NCBI GenBank assembly: GCA_947623455.1
Contig: OX392536.1
Coordinates: 11,713,282 to 11,777,281, forward strand
Reading direction: 5' to 3'
Source of the DNA: Mimachlamys varia
Lineage: Eukaryota; Mollusca; Bivalvia; Pectinida; Pectinidae
Length of the DNA stretch: 64,000 nucleotides
Shown: piece by piece, positions 40,148-53,900 of the stretch
Layout: each line of letters starts with the position of its first letter
Position numbering within the stretch: position 1 is the stretch's first letter
Program-made: the position numbers and the translations under genes
Notes under the pieces: generated by a model
What the model was told of the DNA's origin: nothing
Database searches by the model: none
The model's input: only the letters and a program-made list of their open reading frames with translations

Positions 40148-41663
40148 GTAAGTTACACAGTATTGTTGATATAAAGTATTTATATATAAACAAGGGCTAT
40201 TTATTGTCTGAAAGTGGTTGTGTATTGTTATATGGGAAAGTGGTGTAATTTCGGACAGGAACTAATGCTGGGAAAGCGTTGGACACGCACCTGCAATAAT
40301 TAATCTGACAATAGCGATATCGGGATCCATCTTGCTCGATGTCAGTCCGATGGGTTCTGAGTATCAGCCATCTGCTCCACTAACTATTGCCGTTGCTGGC
40401 GGACTAGTCCGATTCTTGGATTAGCAGAAAGTACACAACACAGTTAAGTTTGCCAATCGCGATCGACTGACTGGATAATTATTTTTCATCCCATTCAGAG
40501 AGTTAATTATGGCACTTTAGTGAACACAATTTTGTCTGGTTAAGAATTGAACTCAGCATTTCTGTAAGACTACCACTGCCCCTGACAGTCATGTGGATTA
40601 ATTGGAAGCGGGGGCTGGAGTGTATGTATTCTGTCGGCAGTTGTAGTTTATTATGGCAAAAGCAGCAGCTGCATTAATATTGTCTGATAACACTCATTGG
40701 GAAATCAAGAGAGTTCAAGAGATAAAAACATGATTGTAGTTAAACATTTAACTCGATTATTGGACCTTGTCATGACCATTATAAAAAGCAAAATTTCCTT
40801 CTTTTTATTTTTTTTTGCTAATAACATGTTTTGTGGTCTGCCAAGCTTAATTTAGGAACTGTAAGTCCAGCTTGCCACAGGTACATGCATATGGAGATCA
40901 GGATTTTCTAAAATAAGAATTATATTGTCTTAAAAATATTTTACGTTGTACCAAGGCTAGTAATAAATGGAATAAATTGTGAAATTGGCAATAAAAAATG
41001 CTGTCCTAAAAAAATGCCACCTCGACTTGGCTCAGCTAGGCCACAAATGATGTCAAAACACATATTTTATCCTGACTGCAGAGTGACCGACGTTGGTAAT
41101 TGTGCCGAATGAGTCAATGTACACATCTTGGAATATCTATCAGTAAAAGATATAATGTCCTTGTACAATCAAATTTTGGAATAAACTCTTTGTAAAGTTT
41201 TCTTCAAGACACCAAAATTATTTCCTTAATAACTAGATCTCCTTCAATTCAGTAATCAAATTATGCAGTAAATATTAAGCTGGTTCATGTTTGAGGAACA
41301 TGTTAGTATTGTTTTGTATACTTTTGGTTTTGTTTTCTTTTTTAGACTGAGGTTGTTCTTTAGAAAGAAAGAAATAAGTAAAAAAGAAATAAACATATAA
41401 AGATATAATTTGAGCTAGTTTTGTACAGCAGGTACATATTAATATAGAGTTTTCATTTTGATGTGTTTAATTCTTTCCTTTTCTTGGCAAGATCATAGAT
41501 GAAATATATATATACCTTACACAACAGAATATGACTCTACATCAAGCTTGATTTTTAAGATCAAAGTTTATATTATTATATTACCAAACTTTTTTTTTAT
41601 TCAGATCAATTAAAAAAGAAAAATCCCATCCAATGGTGACGGAACTCTAAGCACCAACCAAAC

Positions 41664-41924
41664 ATGGCAGGAGTGAATGTAGGAATGGAGTCCATGAGTA
41701 ACAGAGTGTACCCCACTCACTCGTCGTCCAGGGACACTGAAACATGGACTCAGAACACAGGCGGGGGACGCATGTCCAAGTCTCATACCTCCGAGACGTA
41801 CGCCAAAGTCCAAAACAGCCTTACCATGGAGGAGGTCCGCTGGTCGGAAATGAGGAAGAAGATACCGGGAATGGGTCGTGTGCCTCGGACAAAATTCTAC
41901 CACGAAGAGGATGGGTTTGAAAGG
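41664..41924 (+). CDS. TRPM exon 1 (start codon)
   Basis: 87 codons, phase 0, donor GTGAGA. The N-terminus is a Ser/Thr/Met-rich leader ending 'RTKFYHEEDGFER'. An acceptor at 41604 suggests 59 nt of 5' UTR in the same exon. Confidence 0.88.
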
Positions 41925-44900
41925 GTGAGATTTTTTTATTGTTACATTAGTTTCTTATTCACTGATCATCATTTGTTTGTTCAGCTTTTTCAAAGACTTG
42001 GGTAAATAATTTAAAATTCAAGATTATTTTTGGATTTATCTAGTAACTTAAGAAGGATTAAATACTGTTTGAAAGATTGATTCTTTGAATAATTGACTTG
42101 TAATTGACTTGCACAAGGTTCATTCATAATTTTGATGAACCATAGTGTCTGAATATAGATCATGTTTTAGGCAAATGTTCCTGACATTCATCTACAATAA
42201 GTGTTATTAATTCACAAAATGACTATCAAATTAAAAAGTTGATTTCGCTTCCCTTTCTGAAATGTAATTCTTGACCTAGCTAGTCTTTGTTATGCCTAAC
42301 TGTGTAATGCCTAATTCACTAGTTGAAAATGCTCAATTTTAAAGTCTTAAATTAAGAGTATCACTTTTACATACAGAGAGTTGGTAAGTATGAGATGTGC
42401 AATGGTCTAGGAAACGTGTTATCTTATGTAAGTTTAGTACTGTCTCAGGGACAGGTACCAATTAATTAACCTGACAAAAATGTTACTAATTATGTAACCT
42501 AATGTCAATATTTCTTACATAACCTAAGTGTCAATATTTCTTAATTTTTTTTACAGGCTAGACAAGAAAACAACTTCTTCATCAGGACACACTTTAAACA
42601 AAAAGAATGTTTTAGATTTGTACCAGCTAAAAAGGGCCAGCTCCCTGAGGTCAAGAAGGTGCAGGATATGAGGTAATGGATGCATGTGTTGTAGCAGGAT
42701 ATTAGAAAGTTGAATTCACAGCTAATTAATTGAAATTTTTGAATTTTGTGTACAAACTAATTACTAGACTGTTTGCTGATTTGTGTTGAATCAACTATAA
42801 GACATTTTCAAACATAAAACTTTTAAGAAAGTAGTAAAAAGTAAAGTCCTGATCAAATATAACATTCAAGTCTGATTTCTAAATGAAGATGAAATATATT
42901 TATTAATTAATATAATCCATGGATTATCAATAACAGAACAATTTTATCAGTGGAATGTCTGCCTTCATTTTGCTTACTGTTTTGCTTATAAAGGTGTGAG
43001 TGTGGAGAGGTGCTTCTCCGTCACCATGGCATGCAGGGTCCCACACCCAACTCCCACGCAGACCGCGATATGGTCGAAAGCTATTTGGTGCCTGATGGTA
43101 AATATTTCACAGCCACAGTGAATTGTCTTATATAAGTAATAAGTCAATTATTCTAAACTATATTCAATGAAGATTCAAGTTTGTATTGACCAGAATTATT
43201 TTATTAATTAGTGATGAATAACCCTTATGTTTGAATCCCCTTGTGTGCTTGTCTTTTGTTATGTATTCAAAGGCGAAAATATATAATGGAACTATATAAT
43301 GTACTACATGTAGTATAGCTGCCATGATTGTTTTACCTGGTAGCCATTATCCCAGGCGATACATTTTTTTTATATCATTATAATCAACTCAAAACTGTGG
43401 AATAGATAAATGAATAAGTCTTTTTTACCTACACAAGAAATATATAAATACCTTACACCTGTCATATCGATTTTTTTTTTTTTTTTTAAATTTAGAACTT
43501 AAGCCCTATGTCTCCGTAGAAAAGGGCAACAACGACATGCCAAACCAGAAGGATCTTCCATCTGTCAGTTGGAACGCTGACACTGCCATACGATCAAGTG
43601 CAACAACTTCATTTGGAAAGATCAACTTCGTCAATGTAGATGTAATGGGAGGACAGAAGCCTGCCAAGGTATAGTGTACCGTGGATCACTTCTTATATAG
43701 ATCATATATATAACTATCAGTAGCTGGAGACAGTTTGGTGGAATTGCTAGATATTCATTCAGAACTGGAATGATCAGTAGTTTGCATTAAAAGTTTCTTT
43801 CAGAGTTTGACCCCTTTTGTTTTACGGGAGAAATTACAGCCCTTTATGCGAAATGACTTTTTGGAGGGAGATCTTCCTCTTAACGAATGAGCAGATTTTC
43901 ATGAAACTTCACTTACATGATCTGTGTATTTAATAGATTAGAATCACCATTTTGGTTTCGTATTTTGACCCTTTTTAATGTAGATAGACCCTTAATGTCA
44001 AGTTTAAGATAAAGAATTTCACAAAAAAAAAATCCCATTTCTATAAGTTGACCGTAAGGTCAAGGTCAGTGAAGGATGTATAAACTACCAGTATCTTTGC
44101 GGGTACAAGTTATCCTACGGATGACAGTTTTAGTTTCGTTTTGATGGTATAAGTGGGATTGTCACTGTAGTCTATAGTCTGTTTCCTATAACACATTTAG
44201 AGGGATCAGCCTCTTAATACATGGCTCGTACAGAAGTTGAAAAGTGCTTGAATTTGGGGTCAGTACTGGAAAAGTGCTTGAATTGGGGTCATTGCTGGAA
44301 AAGTGCTTGAATTCATACTTACTAGATGTAAACATGCCATTTGTTTCAAATTTATATTTAAAAAAAAAATAAATAAACATCACAATTTTTTTTTAAAAGA
44401 TTAAAGTTGTCGATTATACCCAATTTCCTTGTGGGTTAATTTGGACAAAAAACAAAAAAATTTGCCTTGAAAATTGAGAAAAAGTGCTTGAATTTTTGTT
44501 CGAAAAATCTGTATGAACTATGTAATAACATCCAAGGTCACTTGAAGATGATATGTACTGTACTAGTCTGTTTTTTATTACAGTATGTAAGGCTGGCACC
44601 AGAAGATTCAATAGACCACTTGATAGAGCTGATGGTTGTCCACTGGAAGATTAATCAGCCGAAGCGTCCAAATTTAGTGATATCCGTGGTTGGTGGAGCG
44701 AAAAACTGTAAACTAGATGGACATATCCGGGAGAAGTTTTCTACAGGACTGATCAAAGTAAAATTTGTCATGTCTCGATGTGTTACCCCCATCTCCCTGA
44801 TTTTGTATCATTATGTCATCAGGGTTCTCACTAAGTTTTGCCATAATTGGTTTAATTCGAAAGAATAGCAAGGTGAATTTTCACATTCGGTAATGTTGAC

Positions 44901-47900
44901 ATACATATAAAATTCTGAAAAAATAGCCGGTTCAAAGTTGGTGAATAACAGGCTACTTTTGCCAGCAACCAGCTTTTAATGAGAACACTAGTCATACTGC
45001 GACATCCTTTGTCCATCTGTCCCTCTGTCCCTCTGTCCCTCGTCCATCATCCCACAACAAGTTTGTATCAACCATCAGTTTTTCAAACAATTTAATTCTT
45101 CTTCGTATCCAGTGATTGTAAATCGACAGATTTGGCTGAACTCATCCCAAGGTACTCAAGATTCAAAATTGTACTAATGGTGGAGCTGACCCCATGAGGC
45201 AGAGGGTCAGAGTCAAATATGAGAATTGTTAAACTGTATTGCTTTAGCCAACTTTTTCTCTAGAACTACAGACTGGATATCAGTCTTGGTTTGGAAGTGG
45301 GGATTCAAAGTTGTTAAAAAAATGGAGGGACTGAACCTTCAACGGAATGAGAGGTGTGCCAGAAATGCTTATTTAGCTACATGTTTATTGGTTTAAGAAA
45401 CTTCTCTGGAACTAAGCAATGGATACCAACCATATTTCATTGGTAGCATCCTTAGGTAGTTGGGATTTTAAATTTTACAAATGGTTAGACTTACTCCCTA
45501 GAGAATAAGTGGCAATGCATATGTAGACGGATGTAGTCGTGGTGTTAGAAGTGATCCAGAGGTCTGCCCCTTCCTTTTATGAATCTTAAATCATACGGTG
45601 TATGTTAATATAGTTAATGTACCCACTGTAAATTTAAATACCCGGTTATTGTCTGACCACAACCTTGGAACTTAGTTTCTAGATTCAGAGTTACAACTTG
45701 GGAACAGCTGAGTTCCCCTTCCTATAATTATGACCTTACCCCTGGGATCTTTGTTTCTGAGATAATTTTGCCATGATTCCTTAGATATCATGGTGAGTGG
45801 CAGATACAGGCCCTCTGGAACTCTCGTTTCCAAATAAAGAGAGAAAACAATTTAATAACCAATGGATAAATAAGAATTACCCTTGATAGTTTTTACCGAT
45901 AAGTTTTTCAGATGGTAAGTACAACCATTGTTTTATCGGGATTGCAGGCTGCCAAGACAACAGATGCATGGCTGATCACGTCTGGGTTTAACATGGGTGT
46001 GATGAAGTATGTTGGAATGGCTGTCAAGGATGGCCAGTCGTTCACCTGGAATGAAGACAGAATGGCGCATGTGCTGCGCTGTATCGGTATCGCACCTTGG
46101 GGCTACGTCAATCATCGCCAGGTGTTAGAGAGTCCTGACAGCCAGGTAAGGAGGGGTCACACACAAAGTCAGATGCTTTGAACATAATACTTTATGCAGC
46201 TGACCTTAAAATATCTTCCTGCAAAATATTAGCCGTATCACTGATGGACCGCAGAAAGGCCTAAATCGGCATCTCTCCTTTCTTATACAACTTCTTATCA
46301 GAAATAAGCATGATCAGCTCCTATGATTTTTCTTACAAAATATATAATCATCCAAACTTGTCAACAACTAAATCTTTTTGAACAATCTGTACTAAACTTT
46401 ACTTAAGTTATTTGCAATTGAATGAAATACTTTCAAAATATTAGTCAATAATTTACTAGTTATAGTTAAACCTCATTATCTTGCACTCGTGTAACCTAAA
46501 GAGCCCGTTCAATTAGAAATATTCACGACCAAACTTAACACTTCACTTTCAGACTCACTTACCTTGTATGCTTGATAGCTTTCAGTTTAACCACCTTCCT
46601 GCCGACTTTTGAGATTTTACCATTTCCTCCTTTTGTTGTCCAGGGCCTCTACAATGCTGAGTACAAAACAAGCAACATCATCCTCCACGGTCAGCCCGTG
46701 CCCCTTAACGCCAACCACACACACTTTATCTTCGTGGATGATGGGTTCCGCAACAGATATGGAGGTGTCGCAGCATTTCGAGCCAAGTTTGAAAACCGAG
46801 TTCAGCAACCAAAAGAAGGTATATCTTGTTGGACCAGTGGAAACATAATAAATACCAGAAACATAACTTATTGTTTTAATTTGCTGCTTCAGCATTATAT
46901 GATAAGATTAATGTAAATCAAGGAGCTCCTCTCAGACTTGAAACTTGTTGTTGCTACAGATGGAGGTCTGGGAATACCTGTGGTGTTAGTTGTGGTGGAA
47001 GGCGGGACCGATGCTATCGATGATGCCAAAAATTCTCTGCAACAGAACATCCCAGTGGTGGTGTGTGCTGGAACCGGTCGAGCCGCAGATATACTCAGCT
47101 ACGCTTATCAACATTATACAGGGTACCACAAGCTTTATTATCTTATAGTATACAGGGTACCACAAACGTAATGTTTTACATTGTATAGGGTACCACAAAC
47201 TTAGTGTTTTACATTATACAGGGTACCACATGCTTTATTATCTTATAGTATACAGGGTACCACAAACGTAATGTTTTACATTGTATAGGGTACCACAAAC
47301 TTAGTGTTTTACATTATACAGGGTACCACATGCTTTATTATCTTATAGTTTACAGGGTACCACAAACGTAATGTTTTACATTGTATAGGGTACCACAAAC
47401 TTAGTGTTTTACATTATACAGGGTACCACAAACGTAATGTTTTACATTGTACAGGGTACCACAAGCTTTATTATCTTATAGTATACAGGGTACCACAAAC
47501 GTAATGTTTTACATTGTACAGGGTACCACAAGCTTTATTATCTTATAGTTTACAGGGTACCACAAACTTTAATGTTTTACATTATACAGGGTACCACAAA
47601 CTTAGTGTTTTACATTATACAGGGTACCACAAACTTTAATGTTTTACATTATACAGGGTACCACATGCTTTATTATTTTACATTATACAGGGTACCACAT
47701 GCTTTATTATTTTACATTATACAGGGTACCACAAACTTTATTATTTTACATTATACAGGGTACCACATGCTTTATTATTTTACATTATACAGGGTACTAC
47801 AAACTTTATTATCATACATTATACTGGGTACCACAAACTTTAATGTTTTACATTATGCAGCATAGTATATCAATATACACTGTACTGCAAGTCTAATAGA

Positions 47901-50900
47901 CTTCATATTGTTATGTTTTACATTATACAAGGTACCACATGCTTTAATGTTTTACATTATGCAGCATAGTATATCAATATACACTGTACTGCAAGTTTAA
48001 TAGACTTCATATTGTTATGTTTTACATTATACAAGGTACCACAAACTTTAATGTTTTACATTATGCAGCATAGTATATCAATATACACTGTACTGCAAGT
48101 TTAATAGACTTCATATTGTTATGTTTTACATCTTAATGCAGTAAGACACAAGCTCTTCTTTTATTTTAAAACATACACTTGTCCTGGTAGATACATTGTG
48201 AAATTAAAGCACTTAGAGTAGCTTATGTTAGCTAGATACGGCACTATTTCAAATGTTGAATACATGTATATTTATATTTATGTAAAAGCAGAAATTTTCT
48301 TTTTCACAAAAGTTGGCTTGAATTTTTCATATTGATATGTAGATATTGTTTTGGCTAATTTATTGTGTCGTCTGAAAAGGTGACATACAGGTATGACTAT
48401 GTTGGCTTTGGCGATTGTGGCGACATCATCTGCACAATGGTTTCTGTGCAATAACTCGAATTCCCTTGGGCCAATCAAACTCAAATTTCATACAGTGGTG
48501 CCTTACCAAAAATGCTTGCTTCTCGGGTGTAAAGGTCAAAGGTCAAGGTCACTGTTACAATAAATAGAAAATAGGTTTCCATCTGATAACTAAATTTCAC
48601 TTCGGCTGACCATGCTTAATCTTCATACAGTGCTTCCTTACAAAAAGTACTTAATTGGGATTGCTTTTGAGGTTCGGAGGTCAAAGGATAAGGTCATTGT
48701 TACTATAAATAAAAAATTGGTTTCCATCTGATAACTCAAGTTTGCTTCAGCCAATCAAGTTCAAACTTCAAACAGTGCTTGCTTGGGATTGCGTTTGAGA
48801 TTTGTAGATCAAAGGTCAAAGTCACTGCTACTATAAATAGAAAATCAGTTTTTGTGTGATAACTTGAGTTCACTTTGGCCAATCAAGCTCAAACTTCATT
48901 CAGTGATTCCTTACCAAAAGTATTTGCTTGGGATTGCTTTTAAGGTTCTAAGGTCAAAGATCAAGGTCATTATTACTATAAATACTATAAAAGTTGGTTT
49001 CCATCTGAAAACTCAAGTTCACTTTTTAAGTAAAGCTTGATGCAGTGCTTTCTTACAGAAAATGCTTTTTCAGGATTGCGTTTCATGTTCGAAGATCAAA
49101 GGTCAAGGTCACTGTTACTATAAAAAGAAAATCTGTCTCCAGTTCCCTTTGGGCAAATCAACCACAAACTTTATTTAATGCCTACTGGTTTTCATATGAA
49201 AAGTTTTGAATAAACACTTAACGTTAATTATAACTGTAAACGTTAATTATAACTGGTAAAAAGTCAGGAAAATTCATACATGGTAAGCCCCTAGTCATGA
49301 GACACCTTAAAATCATAAGCTGCAAGTTTATTCATTGCATGGAAATCCACCAGACAAGTCATACACATTAAACTTGGAATTGAATGAAATCAATGAATAT
49401 ATCCATAGCTAATTGTTCCTTACAACTCATCTCTGGGCTTGCTGTGCAGGCGACTCATCCTCTTCCTTGGAATTCTTGTTAAAAATAAGAACAGAACATC
49501 TCCACGCCATGAAACTTCCTGCTTTTACAGATTTGTTCAGTGACTTATTCAGTATCTTAAGCTTGAACCTCACAAGTTCTATACTCGACACTGTCATTCA
49601 TTGTTACAGCGGGAATGAGTTTAATATGTGAGTACCTACACAACCAGGGACATGTTTTTAATTAGTATGCACAACTAATTTTCCTAATTTTAATGATGTT
49701 CTGGTGGTTGTAATTTTCATTTTTATGTACTAACATATTCAGTTTTATAAAGAGCCTGTAAAGTTAGTGTGTCTAACATAACTGGCCAATAATGCTTTGT
49801 ATCAGAATTTGCCAACCAGCAGACAGGAATTTAAATAATGTGAAATCCCCTAGGCATCACATCCAACAAGAGTTAAAGAACTAGTGGTTCAAACACTGAA
49901 ATTCCCAGAGGTATTACAACCAACAAGAGTTAAAGAATTAGTGGTTCAAACACTGAAATCCCAGAGGCATCACAACCAACAAGAGTTGAAGAACAAGTGG
50001 TTCAAACACTGAAATCCCAGAGGCATCACAACCAACAGGAGTTGAAGAACAAGTGGTTCAAACACTGAAATCCCAGAGGCATCACAAACAACAAGAGTTG
50101 AAGAACAAGTGGTTCAAACACTGAAATCCCAGAGGCATCACAAACAACAGGAGTTGAAGAACAAGTGGTTCAAACACTGAAATCTCCGAGGCATCACAAC
50201 CAACAGGAGTTGAAGAATTAGTGGTTCAAACACTGAAATCCCAGAGGCATCACAACCAACAAGAATTAAAGAACTAGTGGTTCAAACACTGAAATCCCTG
50301 AGGCATCACAAACAACACGAGTTAAAGAACTAGTGGTTCAAACACTGAAATCCCTGAGGCATCACAAACAACACGAGTTAAAGAACTAGTGGTTCAAACA
50401 CTGAAATCCCAGAGGCATTACAACCAACAGGAGTTGAAGAACTAGTGGTTCAAACACTGAAATCCCTGAGGCATCACAACGAACAGGAGTTGAAGAACAA
50501 GTGGTTCAAACACTGAAATCCCTGAGGCATCACAACCAACAAGAGTTGAAGAACAAGAGGTTCAAACACTGAAATCCCTGAGGTATTACAACCAACAAGA
50601 GTTGAAGAACTAGTGGTTCAAACACTGAAATCCCTGAGGCATCACAACCAACAAGAGTTGAAGAACAAGTGGTTCAAACACTGAAATCCCAGAGGCATCA
50701 CAACCAACAAGAGTTGAAGAACTAGTGGTTCAAACACTGAAATCCCTGAGGCATCACAACCAACAAGAGTTGAAGAACAAGTGGTTCAAACACTGAAATC
50801 CCTGAGGTATTACAACCAACAGGAGTTGAAGAATTAGTGGTTCAAACACTGAAATCCCTGAGGCATCACAACCAACAAGAGTTGAAGAACAAGTGGTTCA

Positions 50901-53900
50901 AACACTGAAATCCCTGAGGTATTACAACCAACAGGAGTTGAAGAATTAGTGGTTCAAACACTGAAATCCCTGAGGCATCACAACCAACAAGAGTTAAAGA
51001 ACAAGTGGTTCAAACACTGAAATCCCCGAGGCAGCAATGTCAACGAGTTTGGCTTAATGTCATTTATACATTATAATATACCCTCATATCATCTTTCTTC
51101 TATTTTTGACTTTTGTCAAGTGCAAAATGGAATGTGAAATACCATTCACATTCCCACTATTACTAAGATTTAACTCAAAGCTTGATATTGACGATATTTT
51201 ATAGAACTAAAGCTTTGTTTTTCTGTATACTTACCTATAGCTAGTAATAGCTGCTTTGGTTGTTGATCTTTTGGCGTACATATAATAAAATATTACTGCC
51301 ACAGTTCATGCTGTATATGAAATAAGATGAGGATGACTGAAGTTTTCACAAGCATTAAAGGTTTTATGGAGCATTTAGAATTAAAACAACACTGGTTTGG
51401 AGTTAATGTATTATAGTGTTACATGTTACAATATAATGTCTATATTCTACCACACTGGTTTGGAGTTAATGTGTTATAGTGTTACATGTTACAATATAAT
51501 GTTTATATTCTACCACACTGGTTTGGAGTTAATGTGTTATAGTGTTACATGTTACAATATAATGTCTATATTCTACCACACTGGATTGGAGTTAGTGTAT
51601 TATAGTGTTACGTGTTACAATATAATGTATATATTCTACCACACTGGTTTGGAGCATACGTGTATATAGAGTGGTTTATGATAAATTCTGTCGCATTTGT
51701 AAATTTGGTAAATAACACTTAACTAGTCTAGTACTTTCATACTTATAGTTTCATCAGTATCCAAAGGTTTTAATTAGGCTAAAATTAATTAAAATTCAGT
51801 CTTGGGCACATTTGGAAGAGCTGAAAATGAAATGAGAATGGATGCATACTAATGTATGAATGGAGAAATATCTTGTGTTATTTTAGCTTGAAATACTCCA
51901 ATCTTTAATCAAATTTAAATGTGTCAGAATGCAGGATTATTTAAGACCAAACTTTGAGATTTGGGTTGAGCTGATCATGATGAGGGGTTGGGAGGGGGCT
52001 GAGAACCATGTCTTAATAAAGATCCCCCCTCCCCCCAAATAAACAAAAAACAAATAATAATGCTGTATATCCACCCCTTACATAAGTTTATAATATATAG
52101 GTGGTGACTGGTAATGCTTTATTATGTCGTCAGTGCATTATCTAGTCAGATAAACATTTTTTTTATTTTTAACATGATAGTGTTTTTTGTATTATGTCAA
52201 CTTATTATGAAAAACTAAATTTCAGGAAATTAACCAAAGAAAATAAGTTACGAAGAAAAATTCAAGAAGCCTATGGAACAAAATGGTCAGAGGAGGAGAA
52301 AGAGTCTAAAACTGAGCCAATTCTGGACAAGATAAAATTATGTCTCAAGAAGAAAGATTTGGTAAGTCTTGTCATATGATGATTGAAGATTGTACTTATT
52401 TTCACATAGAAGAACAATTTCTTGTTGGGCATGCTGATCTGTCTATGTGTAAAATTAAAGAAATAAGAAATCAATCTAAATTAATTTGTAATGTTGAATA
52501 CTTTCTAGTAGGTACATCATTGTAACATTGAAATAACTGGATGTTTATTAAAAGAATGTTATATACCTGGTACAGTGTAAAATGTCTAAACTGGATGTCA
52601 TTGGGACCAAAGTTTATGACTGGTTTACACAGCTGTCCAGTTTGTAGAGGTTTGATATGAGTTCAGAGAGAAAGGCTGGGATCAAACTCTTAGGCTGGAA
52701 TATACAGGAATTCGTATTAGACAGGGGCCGGTTTTGACAAGTTATACTGTACATTAAAATTCCTTTAAATATGGCATCAACAGAAAAATGAGGAATTTCA
52801 TTTGATCTTTAATTTATTGCCTCGTACCTTGGGCACACGAATCTGGACCCCTGCACCTTACTCATCTACTACTCTAGAAGTAGGCAAGTAAAGTAGGCGG
52901 GGTCCAGATTAACGGTGTTCCTACAAATTAATAAGTTTGATACTAAATACCATTATCATGCTTTCTTTTTCAGATGGTCAACTTTAGCATGAATAAAAAT
53001 GAAGATTTGGATCTGGCTATCCTGTCCTGCTTGTTAAAAGGTATTTTACAATATTCTCTTAATTCTGAGAGTGACATTTTGAAGAAAATGTTTCCACTAA
53101 CTAGCCCATGCTTTCTAATAGGCCCATTATATATTATACAATTGTGTATACTTTCAACGATAGCAATTACAAGCCAAACTCACATCTTTGAGTCAGAAAT
53201 TTAAAGTTCCTGCTGTTGTCAAACTTTTTCTCTCTGAACATGAAATATTACACTTTGCCTAGTGTCGGTTTTACACTTCACATTTTATGACTGTTTAGTT
53301 AATTAGGGGTTTAACGCCGATGACTCTCAGGTTATCATGTTGTTATATATATGGATGTTACGTTGAATTATTACTGAGGGTAAAACAAAATACATGAGTC
53401 CCAGGTCTGTGATCCATCATCCCTCTTAAAACAATTTTTGTTACGGTTATATCTTCAGAAGTACAAGATGGTTCTTTCCGAAATTTGATATCCAGGTTCC
53501 TCTTGATCCCTAGTTGTGCTCTTAATTATGGGACTGATCAGAAAAACAAAATAGCTGATAGGCAGCCATTTAGAATTTTGACAATGTTATTTGTTACGGT
53601 TATAACTTGAGAAGTACAGAATGCATCATTCCCAAATTTCAACTGCAGGTTCCCCTTGAACCCTGTTGTGCTGTATTGATTTTGGGATTGATCAGAAAAA
53701 CAAAATGGCAGACAGATGGCCATCCTGGATATTGACAATGAAAATGTGTTACCAATATTTCTTGAGAAGCTTTGAATGGATCTTTAAGTTCTTGAATATG
53801 AAATGTGATTACTGATATCAGAAGTAAATTCTTGATTGCTATAAAGTGATTACTGAAACAGTCCAGTCAGTAAGATTTTCGATGTACATGTTAATTTTGT

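Noticed and set aside
41610..41903. 97-codon minus-strand frame
   Set aside because: Antisense shadow of TRPM exon 1.
49413..49631. Open frame with an acceptor-like gtgcag and a gtgagt donor, considered as an extra TRPM exon
   Set aside because: Exon 8 joins exon 9 in phase without it and its peptide does not match the family; it could only be a rare alternative exon.
51397..51669. 90-codon repetitive open frame
   Set aside because: 63-bp minisatellite whose unit is a multiple of three.
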